Of a stretch of DNA of 64,000 nucleotides, positions 8,597 to 16,243 are shown piece after piece; the stretch's first letter is position 1, and every line of letters starts with the position of its first letter. Source of the stretch: Kineococcus sp050871885 (GTDB lineage Bacteria; Actinomycetota; Actinomycetes; Actinomycetales; Kineococcaceae); NCBI RefSeq assembly GCF_050871885.1, contig NZ_JBJLSF010000007.1, positions 1 through 64,000 on the forward strand. Reading direction: 5' to 3'. The position numbers and the translations under genes are program-made. The notes below the pieces were generated by a model. It was not told where the DNA came from. It did no database searches and was given only the letters and a program-made list of their open reading frames with translations.

Positions 8597-8995
8597 GCGC
8601 TGCTCCCGAAGGTCGCAGCCGCGGGTCCTGTCCCGCGGCGTCCTCACGCGGGAGCTGGGCACCGACCGGCTCTCGCACCGCCACCACCGGGTCCGGCCCG
8701 GGTCGTGCGGGCGGCACAGAACCTCAGTCGCGGTGCTCAGGTCTCCGCGGCAGTGCCACTTGACGGACCTCATGGTCTTCCCGGGGTCGGTGCCCCGGGT
8801 CGACCGCACCGTGACGCGGTTCCGCGTCGTTGGCTTCGAGCGTAAGGCACAGTGCCGATGCTGTCTTCCCCTTCCGTCCGAATGGCCCAAATGCCTCAGT
8901 GCGCCCCAGGTGGGTGCCGCCTTGAGCCCAGCCGGGGCGGCCAACGGCGCCGCGGGCGGCTTGAGAAGCCGCCACCCCGGCCGCTACCGCCACCG
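8597..8995 (-). other. cassette intergenic region with two hairpins
   Basis: A 399-bp gap between the EVE-nuclease stop and the GHKL start. It holds a strong hairpin just after the first gene and a second (CCCGGGG, six-base loop, CCCCGGG at 8780-8799) in the presumed leader of the second. The GHKL frame is open back through much of it, with an ATG at 8773, but without a ribosome binding site. I see no convincing promoter boxes. Confidence 0.5.
8955..8973 (-). terminator. hairpin after EVE-nuclease gene
   Basis: Perfect 8-bp stem GGCGGCTT/AAGCCGCC with a GAG loop, starting 23 bases past the stop of the gene at 8996-9898. No U-tract, as usual in this window. It suggests the nuclease transcript can end before the GHKL gene. 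Confidence 0.55.
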
Positions 8996-9898
8996 TCAGG
9001 GATGCAGGCCGGTCGCGGGGCTGAGCGTCTGAAAAGTCATACCCTGCCGATACGTGACGCTGAGGCCCACGGTGGTGATGAGGTCGACCAGGTCGTCGTT
9101 GGGCCGCGCGGGCAGCAGCACGGCGCAGTGAGCGGGCTGGTCGATGTGCCGGCGGTAGTCTAGGAGCTGGCCGATGGCCATGCGGATGTCGCTGCGGCTG
9201 CTGGAGGCCTTGGCCTCGATGAGGGTGGCGGTGGCGCGGTCGTAGGCGTCGCAGACGATCCTCGAGCCGTCGGGCAGCTTGGCGCTGATGACGGCCAGGT
9301 CACGGCCAAGGGAGCGCTGGTAGTCCAGCAGGAGCCGCTGCTCGTCGTAGGTCTTGGTCAGCGTCCCGCCGGGCAGGAGCACCTCGGAGGGTGTGGTGGC
9401 CGCGCTGAGCAGGCGGGAGGTGAGCATCGGGGCGCTGGGCTGCGCGGCGGGATCCAGGTCTGGGGCGGGCAGGTGGGCCTGCAGCACCGCCCACTCGGCG
9501 CCAGTCAGCCGCAGTGGGTTGGCGGCACCGGGCATGCGCAGGATCAGCGCGCTGGCGAAGGCGGGATCGGCCTGCAGGACCGCTCGGTAGAGCGGGGCGG
9601 CGAAGAAGGTGCCCGTGACTTCGATGCCGATGTTGTGGGTTGGCACCGTCGGCGGCTGCAGCCAGTAGCTGCTGGTGCTCAGCGCCGGGCCGGTGGCGGG
9701 CCCGGTGACCTTGCCGGTGGCGTACACGCCGGCTTCCCTGCCGCTGACCCACAGGGCGAAGTCGTCACCAGCGGCGATGTCCTTCAGGTGTACGGCGACG
9801 GTCCAGCGCTGCAGCGGCTCCGCGTCCGGACCGTCTTCGTGCCAGCGGAAGATGTCCCACTTGCCTGGGTTGGCCTGCAGGATCCACGCGCTTGCCAT
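8996..9898 (-). CDS. EVE domain-PD-(D/E)XK nuclease fusion, cassette gene 1
   Basis: A 300-residue protein. Residues 1 to about 145 form an EVE domain (PUA-like fold): WILQANPGKWDIFRW, then DDFALWVSGREAGVYATGKV, then a conserved-looking middle. Residues about 180-260 show a PD-(D/E)XK nuclease core: an N-terminal helix with Glu186, Asp217/Asp220, the LIEAK motif (Glu228, Lys230) and a following helix with Gln244 and DYRR. EVE domains are known or predicted to read modified cytosines, and fusions to nucleases resemble type IV, modification-dependent restriction. The ATG at 9898 follows GGGGA. Only 42 bp separate it from the IS end at 9941, so little native promoter remains. A hairpin lies downstream. 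Confidence 0.8.
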   Translation of the reverse strand: MASAWILQANPGKWDIFRWHEDGPDAEPLQRWTVAVHLKDIAAGDDFALWVSGREAGVYATGKVTGPATGPALSTSSYWLQPPTVPTHNIGIEVTGTFFAAPLYRAVLQADPAFASALILRMPGAANPLRLTGAEWAVLQAHLPAPDLDPAAQPSAPMLTSRLLSAATTPSEVLLPGGTLTKTYDEQRLLLDYQRSLGRDLAVISAKLPDGSRIVCDAYDRATATLIEAKASSSRSDIRMAIGQLLDYRRHIDQPAHCAVLLPARPNDDLVDLITTVGLSVTYRQGMTFQTLSPATGLHP

Positions 9899-10154
9899 TG
9901 CCGTCCCCGCCAGGTCGTGAGCTGCTGTGCTTACAGCTTAGAAGCCGTTGCATTAGTTCCTCGTGGGTAGTCGGCGGGCGCAGATGAGCGTGACGGCGAG
10001 GCGGGCCAATGCGGTGATGGTGCGTGCGCTGGTGTCGTAGGGCAGCGCCAGGCGCTTGTAGCTCAGCAGCCAGCCGGTGATGCGCTCCACCACCCAGCGG
10101 TGCCGACTTAGCCGCTGGCTGGACTCCACACTGATGCGGGCGATGCGCGCGGAA

Positions 10155-10177
10155 GGGGCACCTCCCGCGCGCGGGGG
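10155..10177. repeat. palindromic mini-insertion, copy 1
   Basis: GGGGCACCTCCCGCGCG followed by CGGGGG forms a hairpin. It adds nine in-frame residues to the transposase relative to the left IS copy. Similar GGGGGCACCTCCC palindromes are, from memory, abundant small repeats in Streptomyces and relatives. Confidence 0.65.
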
Positions 10178-10590
10178 AATGCCGCGTCGGCGCAGGTAGG
10201 TGCGGCACCGTCGGTTGTCATAGCTCTTGTCGGCATGCAGTTTCAGTGGGCGGCGCCGGGGTCGGCCGCGGCCGGTGCCCTTGACGGCTCGCTGCCCATC
10301 CAGCAGCGGCGCCAGGAAGAGGAAGTCGTGCCGGTTGGCGCCGGAGATCACGACATTCAGCGGCAACCCATCGGCGGTGACGAGCAGGTGATACTTCGTG
10401 CCCAATTTTGCCCTGTCGGTGGGATTCGGGCCTGTCAGTGCGCCTCCTTTTTCGCCCAGACACTGACGGAGTTGATGCAGACCCGCGACCAGCCCAGCAG
10501 TCCTTCCTGGCCAGGGCGGTCCAGGACGGCGCCGTGCAGTTGCTCTCACACGCCGGCGTCCTGGCACTAGCGCAGCCGCCGTCAGCAGGT

Positions 10591-10621
10591 CGCCCCCACG
10601 CTACGCGCGGGAGGTGCCCCC
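10591..10621. repeat. palindromic mini-insertion, copy 2
   Basis: Runs from CGCCCCCACGCTACGCGC to GGGAGGTGCCCCC: the same GGGAGGTGCCCC core as copy 1, in the opposite orientation, with a TAGC-like centre. It introduces a stop in the transposase frame. Confidence 0.65.
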
Positions 10622-10737
10622 GCCCCAGCCGTAGCCCGGCTCGAGCGGGAGCTTGGCCCAGCCGATGCCGGTGCTCAGCACAAAGACGATGCCCTCAAGG
10701 ACTTCCGGTCATCGCGCCGAGGCCGGCCGGTGCGTCC

Positions 10738-10764
10738 AGGAGGTACCTCCTGCTAGGGGGCACC
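10738..10764. repeat. palindromic mini-insertion, copy 3
   Basis: AGGAGGTACCTCCT followed by GCTAGGGGGCACC; a variant of the same palindrome family located near the transposase N-terminus. Confidence 0.5.
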
Positions 10765-11071
10765 GCTGGCGGCGGAGCAGGGATCAGCGGCTCGAGCAGC
10801 TGCCACAGCTCACCGCTGATCAGGGGGTGGAGTTGAGTGCTGGCGTCGATGGCCATGCTGCCCAGGCTGCGCCTGCCTCACCACGACACGCCAGAGACCT
10901 CGACCGACTTCCGCAACGGCTTCTTAGTTTTGTGCCACCGTCTAGAGTTTCTCACCCCGCAATCGCGGTAAGGCAAGTCAGTGGTCAGGTTCCGCTGTGG
11001 CCGAGGCGCTCCTGGCGTGCAGCCAAGTGAGGTGCTGAAGATCACTAAGTCGGCCGCGGTCCTATGCGCGC

Positions 11072-11680
11072 CTATGACCGCGTAGCCAGCATGATCCTTT
11101 CTTGTGTTTTGGTGCTGAGACGGGTGTTGATGAATGCGCTGATCCGCTGACGGTCTAGGGGGCGCGCTTCGGGTGCCTCGGCGATCTCCCAGGGAGAGCC
11201 TTCGATGCCCTGGGTGAGCACGACGCCTACGCCGAGCTCGCGCGCCAGTGCTCGTACCGCATTGACGCGGTCCCGCAGTACTGCGGGTGCATCCATCGGC
11301 AGGTGAAGAAGGAGGTACGCGTGCGTGGCGCCGATGACGCGGCTCTGGTGGAGAGCGGCATACACGCTCGTGACGTCAGCGGCATCCGAGGAGTCGGTCA
11401 GCAAAGTCGCCACTTCAACGTCTTTGCCGGGTAGGTACATGTAGCGCCTCACCAGCACAGCGACGATGACGCGGCTGCCTTCGACTCCACCGCTCATCCT
11501 GGAAGTGGAGCAAGTGAATTCCTGCACTACCGGCAGCTCTACAACAACTCCCAGGGCCCATCCGTGGCCGAGGACCTCGCCAACGCGTTGATGGATGCTT
11601 GGTGGGCAGGCTGTCAGTACTTCAGTCGTATGCTCGTCCTCCTTCTCCGGCGCGTACGGCATAGCCTCCTGAGGGATCAT
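11072..11680 (-). CDS. hypothetical protein
   Basis: A 202-residue protein with no domain I recognise. Secondary-structure-like alternation is good, with a central segment RVIVAVLVRRYMYLP and a later RVNAVRALARELGVGVVLTQG that reads like a Rossmann-type strand-helix. A possible ribosome site AGGAGG lies only two to three bases before a second ATG (residue 7), so the ATG at 11680, with GAAGG upstream, or that second ATG are both possible starts. It stands alone to the right of the IS. Confidence 0.55.
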   Translation of the reverse strand: MIPQEAMPYAPEKEDEHTTEVLTACPPSIHQRVGEVLGHGWALGVVVELPVVQEFTCSTSRMSGGVEGSRVIVAVLVRRYMYLPGKDVEVATLLTDSSDAADVTSVYAALHQSRVIGATHAYLLLHLPMDAPAVLRDRVNAVRALARELGVGVVLTQGIEGSPWEIAEAPEARPLDRQRISAFINTRLSTKTQERIMLATRS

Positions 11681-12020
11681 GACGCCTTCTTTCGTGGTAC
11701 CTGTAGCCAGGTGCTACCTGCTGTCATGGCACAGATCGGCAGGCAGTCCGGTGGTAGTGGCCGGGGTGAACCTTCGTGACGCGCTCCCAGCTCGATGGGG
11801 CGAGCACTGAGCGCGGCTCCTGCGCAATGCCCTCTGGCGGTGGATCGTGATCATTGCCGGAACCAACCAGCGATCGGCCCAGGCGTGCTCCCGTGGATTC
11901 CAGTCCTTGCTGCCACCTCCACTGACCATGCGCAGGCCCACGCACGAGCTGTGCAAGCGAGGGTGAAGTGGAAGGCGCCCGGCTGACCCAGCGCCGGCTG
12001 CACCGGCGTAGCGACTGCCT
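11681..12020. other. no supported gene
   Basis: Only short shadow frames. I see no domain, repeat or clear promoter here. Confidence 0.45.
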
Positions 12021-12058
12021 CGACCCGAGCGGCCTTCAAGGTGTGGCCGCTCGGGTCG
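12021..12058 (-). terminator. strong hairpin terminator
   Basis: Perfect 14-bp stem (CGACCCGAGCGGCC and its complement) with a 10-base loop. It begins 14 bp past the stop of the minus-strand gene at 12072-12395 and is likely its terminator. Confidence 0.7.
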
Positions 12059-12071
12059 CTTCCTGCCTGAA

Positions 12072-12395
12072 CTAGGAGAGAGATCGCGAGGTGATGATGA
12101 CGAAAGACTGCTCAGCCAGGTCCCAAAGACGCTCGGCTCCGGATCCAAGATGATGCAGTGCATCACACACCAAGATCGCGGAGACGGCGTCGCCCACCCA
12201 GCACATCGAGCCACCGGCGTAGGCAGGGTCGTGGACGATGTCGCTGACCTCCCTGTCGAAGGCAGGGTACGGCGCCTCCCAGCGGTATGGCTGCTCAGTG
12301 GCGAGTGTCGCGTGAGTCCTCATGGTCGTGAGGCACTCGAAGACCTCCTCGGCGTTGGGGTCCCAACCGAAGGGGGTGCTGGGCTCGTCAGTCAT
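12072..12395 (-). CDS. small hypothetical protein
   Basis: A 107-residue protein, MTDEPSTPFGWDPNAEEVFECL onward, of unknown function. The ATG at 12395 is chosen because CAGGAG precedes it by nine bases. The composition is acidic with several tryptophans, and the segment SMCWVGDAVSAILVCDALHHLG looks like a buried helix. A strong hairpin follows the stop. I can assign no role. Confidence 0.5.
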   Translation of the reverse strand: MTDEPSTPFGWDPNAEEVFECLTTMRTHATLATEQPYRWEAPYPAFDREVSDIVHDPAYAGGSMCWVGDAVSAILVCDALHHLGSGAERLWDLAEQSFVIITSRSLS

Positions 12396-12744
12396 GGTGA
12401 TCGGCTCCTGTGTCATGGCCTGCCCGAGTGGCGCGGCAGAGTAGGTATTGGCAGGCAGGTCGACGCGCGACCAACGCGGCGCCACATTCACCCGAATGCC
12501 GCAAGCACTGCGCCAGCTCCCGCGACAAGCCATCGGCGAGGTCACCCAGCGAAAGAGGCATCGCTCGAACGGAGCAACTTGCTCTCACCCCGCCGGCCGA
12601 TCGACCAGCCACGATGACTCCAGTGATCAACCTGCTTGAGGAGCCCACCTACCCGAGCACACTGGAGCCGCTGGCCGTGATGATCCGTGCCAGCAGCAGC
12701 GGATCATCATTGACAGGACCTCATCGGCTGCAGGCGTGAAAGCC
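12396..12744. other. intergenic, inverted repeat, no firm gene
   Basis: No convincing gene. A 10-bp inverted repeat (TGATGATCCG at 12678-12687 and its complement at 12700-12709) lies within a 41-codon plus-strand frame (12613-12738). It may be a hairpin at the edge of the accessory region. Confidence 0.4.
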
Positions 12745-13473
12745 CTATGCGTGCTGCGCCGTCCAGGCTGCGTGCAGCCGCGAGTACGGCCCCCCGGCGT
12801 GCGCCAGCTCCACCGCCGGCCCCACCTCGACGACCCGCCCGGAGTCCACGACCACCACGACGTCGGCGGCTTCCGCCGTCGACAGCCGGTGCGCGATGGC
12901 CACCGACGTCCGGCCACTCAAAACACCCTCCAGCGCCCGCTGCAGCCGCACCTCGGTGGCCGGGTCGACGGAGGAGGTGGCCTCGTCGAGGACGAGCAGG
13001 TCGGGGTCGGCGAGGTGCGCGCGGGCCAGTGCCACGAGCTGGCGCTCGCCGGCGGAGAGGCGCTCGCCGCGCTGGCCGACGGGGGTGTCGAGGCCGTCGG
13101 GCAGGCCCTCGAGCCAGGCGGTGAGGCCGAGGTCGGCGAAGGCGGCGCGGACGTCGTCGTCGGTGGCGCCGGGCTTGCCGCGGCGGACGTTGTCGCCGAC
13201 GGTGGCGTCGAAGAGGAAGCCCTCCTGGGGGACGGCGACGACGCGGCGGTGCAGTTCGCGGCTGGGCAGGTCGCGGGCGTCGATCCCGTTGAGCAGGACC
13301 CGGCCGGCGGCGGGGTCGACGAGGCGGGTGACGAGGCGGGCGAGGGTGGTCTTGCCGGAGCCGGTCTCGCCGACGACGGCGGTGCGGGAGCCGGCGGGCA
13401 GGTGCAGGGTGACGCCGGTCAGCACGGTCTTGTCGGTGCCGGGGTAGGTGTAGGCGACGTCCTCGACGCGCAC
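12745..13473 (-). pseudogene. orphan ABC exporter ATPase-domain fragment
   Basis: The 242 codons encode only the nucleotide-binding domain of an ABC exporter: VGETGSGKTT Walker A, LSAGERQ signature, LLVLDEATSSVD Walker B and AHRLST H-loop. The protein differs from the C-terminus of the complete gene at 28796-30613 at only two or so positions. The membrane half is absent; homology stops at about 13484 at unrelated DNA. Codons in the 12749-12954 part differ from the complete gene mainly at synonymous sites, while 12955-13483 is almost identical. I read it as a recombinational fragment of a second allele, not a working gene. Confidence 0.8.
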
Positions 13474-13484
13474 GTCGACCGACC
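12749..13484. repeat. 735-bp direct repeat of 28799-29534
   Basis: Both copies are in the same orientation and lie 16 kb apart, flanking the DUF2075, toxin-antitoxin-like and galactoside loci. Recombination between them could delete the intervening DNA. Confidence 0.85.
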
Positions 13485-13667
13485 GGTCGGAGACCGGGCA
13501 GTCAGGTCGCTCCTTGAACCGTCGCGATGCCGAGTCGTTAAGAGTGCGTAGGGATCAGTTCGCTAGTGTGCTGACGCGGCCCGACCGGCTTCCGCCGCCC
13601 ACGCTTTCGCTGGGCACAGGACACGCCCCCACCCGCACGAGACTTCGTGCTGCCTTGGGGATGTCCT

Positions 13668-15548
13668 GTGTCGTTGGTTCGTCGTTCCGCCGCTCAGCTC
13701 CAGGCCGAGCTGCCCACCGGCTCCGTCGTGGAGACGCTCATCGAGCAGATGCTCTACACGGCGGGCCACGGGCCCAGTCCCGGTGAGCGAGCCTCGTGGG
13801 AGAAGAGCCTGCCGGTGCTCGCCGCCGACCTCGTCGAGGCCGGGCTAGGGGAGGTCGAGGTGCTGCTCGAACACCGGCTGCCGCTGACGTCGAAGCGCGC
13901 GGACGTCGTGCTCGCTGGTGTGCACCCGACCACGGGCCGGCCCTCCTACGTCGTCGTCGAGCTGAAGCAGTGGAGCGCTGCGCACCGCTTCGAGGGCAAC
14001 CCCGACCTCGTCGTGGTGCCGGGCATGGCGGGTCCGCCGAAGCTGCACCCGGTCAAGCAGGTGCGCGGGTACGTCGAGTACCTGCTCGACTTCACCCGCT
14101 CGCTGGAGTTCACGCAGGACGCCGTCGCCGGCGTCGCCTACCTGCACAACGCCACCCAGCCCGGCGCGGTCGCCCAACTGGGCGACTACACGATGGACCG
14201 GGCGGGCCGGCTCTTCACGGGCGCGGAGAGCGGCGCGCTGCGCGACTACCTCCGCACCCGTCTCGCGCCGGGAGTCTCCGGGGCGTCGGCGGCGGACGAG
14301 CTGCTCGGGTCGAAGGCGGCACCGTCACGGCAGCTGCTCAAGGCCGCTGCCGCCGAGATCCGGGACCGTGAGCAGTTCCTCCTCGTCGGCGAGCAGCAGG
14401 AGGCCGTGGACCTCGTATTGCACCAGGTGAAGCAGGCGAAGACCGGCAACAGCAAGCGCATCATCCTCGTCACCGGCGGGCCGGGTAGCGGCAAGAGCGT
14501 CGTCGCGCTCTCGCTGCTCGGGGAGTTGTCACGCAAGGGACAGACGGTCCTGCACGCCACGGGTTCGCGCTCCTTCACGCAGACGTTGCGCAAGGTCGCC
14601 GGGAAGCGGGCACCGAAGGTGCGATCCCTGTTCAAGTACTTCAACGACTTCATCGTTGCGGAACCCAACGACCTCGACGTCCTCATCCTCGACGAGGCGC
14701 ACCGCATCCGTGAGACGTCGGCGAGCCGGTGGACGCCCGCGGCTCACCGGACGGGACGTCCCCAGGTCGAGGAACTCATCGCCGCTGCACGGGTGCCGGT
14801 GTTCCTGCTCGACCAGCACCAGGTCGTCCGGCCGGGGGAGATGGGCTCGAAGGAGGAGATCACCCGGCACGCGCAGCGCCTCGGGCTGGACGTCCTCACC
14901 GTGGAGCTGGACGCGCAGTTCCGCTGCGGTGGCAGCGCCGAGTACGTGCGCTGGGTGCAGCGGCTGCTCGGCCTCGACGACGCCGGTGTGGAGGACTGGG
15001 CCGGTGACGACACCTTCGAGGTGGTCGTCGCGGACACCCCCGAGGAGATGGAGCAGTTCCTCGCCGCCAAGCGCGAGGAGGGGTACTCCGCGCGCATGAC
15101 CGCCGGGTACTGCTGGCCGTGGAGCAAGACGCCGTCCCCGGGCGGTGGCCTGGTGCCCGACGTGCGCATCGGCGACTGGGCGCGGCCGTGGAACGTCCCC
15201 GGCGACCGCGCCGTCGGTGACGCCCCACCCGCGGCGCTGTGGGCGACCGAGCCCGGTGGTTTCGGGCAGGTCGGCTGCATCTACACAGCGCAAGGCTTCG
15301 AGTACGACTGGAGCGGCGTCATCATCGGGCCGGACCTGCTGTGGCGGGACGGCCGGCTCGTCAGCGACCGGTCCGCCAACAAGGACCCGGACTTCCGCAA
15401 CCGCACGCGGGTCAGCGATGCCGACTTCGACCGGCTCGTGCGCAACGTCTACAAGGTGCTGCTCACCCGCGGCATGGTCGGGACGGTGCTCTACGCCACC
15501 GACGAGGAGACGCGGCGGCAACTTCGGCATCTCGTGTCGAAGGGTTGA
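13668..15548 (+). CDS. DUF2075 helicase with N-terminal nuclease-like domain
   Basis: A 626-residue protein starting at the GTG at 13668, with GGGGA about eight bases upstream; an earlier in-frame GTG at 13647 is less likely. The N-terminal region holds a PD-(D/E)XK-like pattern: RADVVLAG (Asp79), then SYVVVELKQW (Glu98, Lys100). The C-terminal DUF2075 ATPase has Walker A GGPGSGKS (about 270-277), Walker B LILDEAH (about 342-345), a QFRC motif and a final YTAQGFEYDW/VLLTRGM helicase end. Proteins of this build act on nucleic acids, and many lie in defence islands. It is probably monocistronic, closed by a strong hairpin. Confidence 0.85.
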   Translation: MSLVRRSAAQLQAELPTGSVVETLIEQMLYTAGHGPSPGERASWEKSLPVLAADLVEAGLGEVEVLLEHRLPLTSKRADVVLAGVHPTTGRPSYVVVELKQWSAAHRFEGNPDLVVVPGMAGPPKLHPVKQVRGYVEYLLDFTRSLEFTQDAVAGVAYLHNATQPGAVAQLGDYTMDRAGRLFTGAESGALRDYLRTRLAPGVSGASAADELLGSKAAPSRQLLKAAAAEIRDREQFLLVGEQQEAVDLVLHQVKQAKTGNSKRIILVTGGPGSGKSVVALSLLGELSRKGQTVLHATGSRSFTQTLRKVAGKRAPKVRSLFKYFNDFIVAEPNDLDVLILDEAHRIRETSASRWTPAAHRTGRPQVEELIAAARVPVFLLDQHQVVRPGEMGSKEEITRHAQRLGLDVLTVELDAQFRCGGSAEYVRWVQRLLGLDDAGVEDWAGDDTFEVVVADTPEEMEQFLAAKREEGYSARMTAGYCWPWSKTPSPGGGLVPDVRIGDWARPWNVPGDRAVGDAPPAALWATEPGGFGQVGCIYTAQGFEYDWSGVIIGPDLLWRDGRLVSDRSANKDPDFRNRTRVSDADFDRLVRNVYKVLLTRGMVGTVLYATDEETRRQLRHLVSKG

Positions 15549-15557
15549 TCGACTTCG

Positions 15558-15596
15558 CGCCGTAGTCAAGGTTGTTGCTCAACCTTGACTACGGCG
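15558..15596 (+). terminator. 17-bp perfect stem terminator
   Basis: Stem CGCCGTAGTCAAGGTTG and its exact complement with a TTGCT loop, 10 bp after the DUF2075 stop. It is unusually AT-containing for this window. Confidence 0.8.
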
Positions 15597-15695
15597 TCAG
15601 CATCCCTCATGTCGTAGGCCCTGTTGGGGTCCTGATCCAGTCACGGCAGGCCGGGACCCCGCTGCGAGAGCGTCAGCCGTGGTGCTGCCGGCGCT

Positions 15696-16243
15696 TCACC
15701 CGTGAGCCCGTCGGTCGTGCCCGTCGATCCAGCGCAGTACGCGCGTGGTGCGTGAGCGTGGCGGGGGCAGTAGCGCAGCCCGCTCCCGCAAGGTCTCGCA
15801 CGAGACGAAGCCCACCTCGATCAGCGCGGAGACGAACTCGTAGTCCTTCATGCGTGCTGCGACGAGCTTGGCGATCGCGAGGTCGTGCGCCTCCAGGCAG
15901 TGCGCCCGCCCCGGCGCGCTGGACCGGCTCTCCCACACGACGACTCGCTCGCGCCAGCCCTCGGGCAGGACCGCGGTGCTCCCGACACGCCCTGGGCGTA
16001 GTAGCCGTTCATCCGGTGGAAGTCGCTGTCCTCGCCGATCGCGCCGTCGACCGCATCGGACTTGCAGTTGTCCGGGTCGTCCCAGAAGGCGACGTCCGCC
16101 TCCACCGAGCCGATCACCGGATCGGGCAGGCCGTCCTCGTCGAAGGACCCCAGGATCGACTGCGAACCGATCACCACGACGTCGGGGTCGGCGGCGATCT
16201 GGCTGGCCGCCCGCAAGATGTGAGCCAGGTGTGCGCGCTTCAC
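15696..16243 (-). pseudogene. DUF6036-like nucleotidyltransferase, frameshifted
   Basis: The first frame begins at a GTG overlapping the stop of the HTH gene: KRAHLAHILRAASQIAADPDVVVIGSQSILGSF, with the GSQS nucleotidyltransferase signature, then VEADVAFWDD (acidic pair), then GYYAQGV. The family C-terminus continues in another frame as TAVLPEGWRERVVVWESRSS to AHDLAIAKLVAARMKDYEF. A single missing base near 15990 explains the break. Together the parts resemble DUF6036/AbiEii-type nucleotidyltransferases, which act as toxins in two-gene modules. As written the product would be truncated and scrambled. Confidence 0.65.

Larger units (their letters stand above)
9953..10860 (-). pseudogene. IS5-family transposase, multiply frameshifted
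   Basis: The sense strand starts MAIDASTQLHPL followed by LWQLLEPLIPAPPP, the usual N-terminus. It then needs several frame changes (LEGIVFVLSTGIGWAKLPLE in another frame) and carries a TAG and a TGA near RLR-CQDAGV-EQLH. From 10567 down an open frame gives the DDE half: LTGPNPTDRAKLGTKYHLLV, HADKSYDNRR, and VESSQRLSRHRWVVERI. An extra PPRAGGAPS absent from the left copy comes from a palindromic mini-insertion. The gene cannot make a full transposase. Confidence 0.75.
9941..10923 (-). mobile_element. IS5-family element, right copy, complete ends
   Basis: A 983-bp element with terminal inverted repeats GAAGCCGTTGC (9941-9951) and GCAACGGCTTC (10913-10923). It is flanked on both sides by the trinucleotide TTA (9938-9940 and 10924-10926), consistent with the TNA-type target duplications of some IS5 subgroups. 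It contains one transposase gene on the minus strand, now degenerate, and three small palindromic insertions. It is about three-quarters identical by eye to the left copy, so the two are related but not recent duplicates. Confidence 0.8.

Noticed and set aside
8597..8944. N-terminal extension of the GHKL ATPase
   Set aside because: The frame is open for 116 more codons but rich in Arg/Pro with no ribosome site; the ATG at 8596 has GGGAGC upstream. The 5' leader hairpin also argues against coding.
10540..10560. Selenocysteine or programmed readthrough at the shared TGA
   Set aside because: The right copy also has a TAG and several frameshifts, and no downstream recoding element is evident; decay or a two-ORF ancestor is simpler.
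3724..10923. Active composite transposon
   Set aside because: The left IS lacks its outer terminal repeat, both transposases are broken and the copies are too diverged; it cannot be shown to move as a unit.
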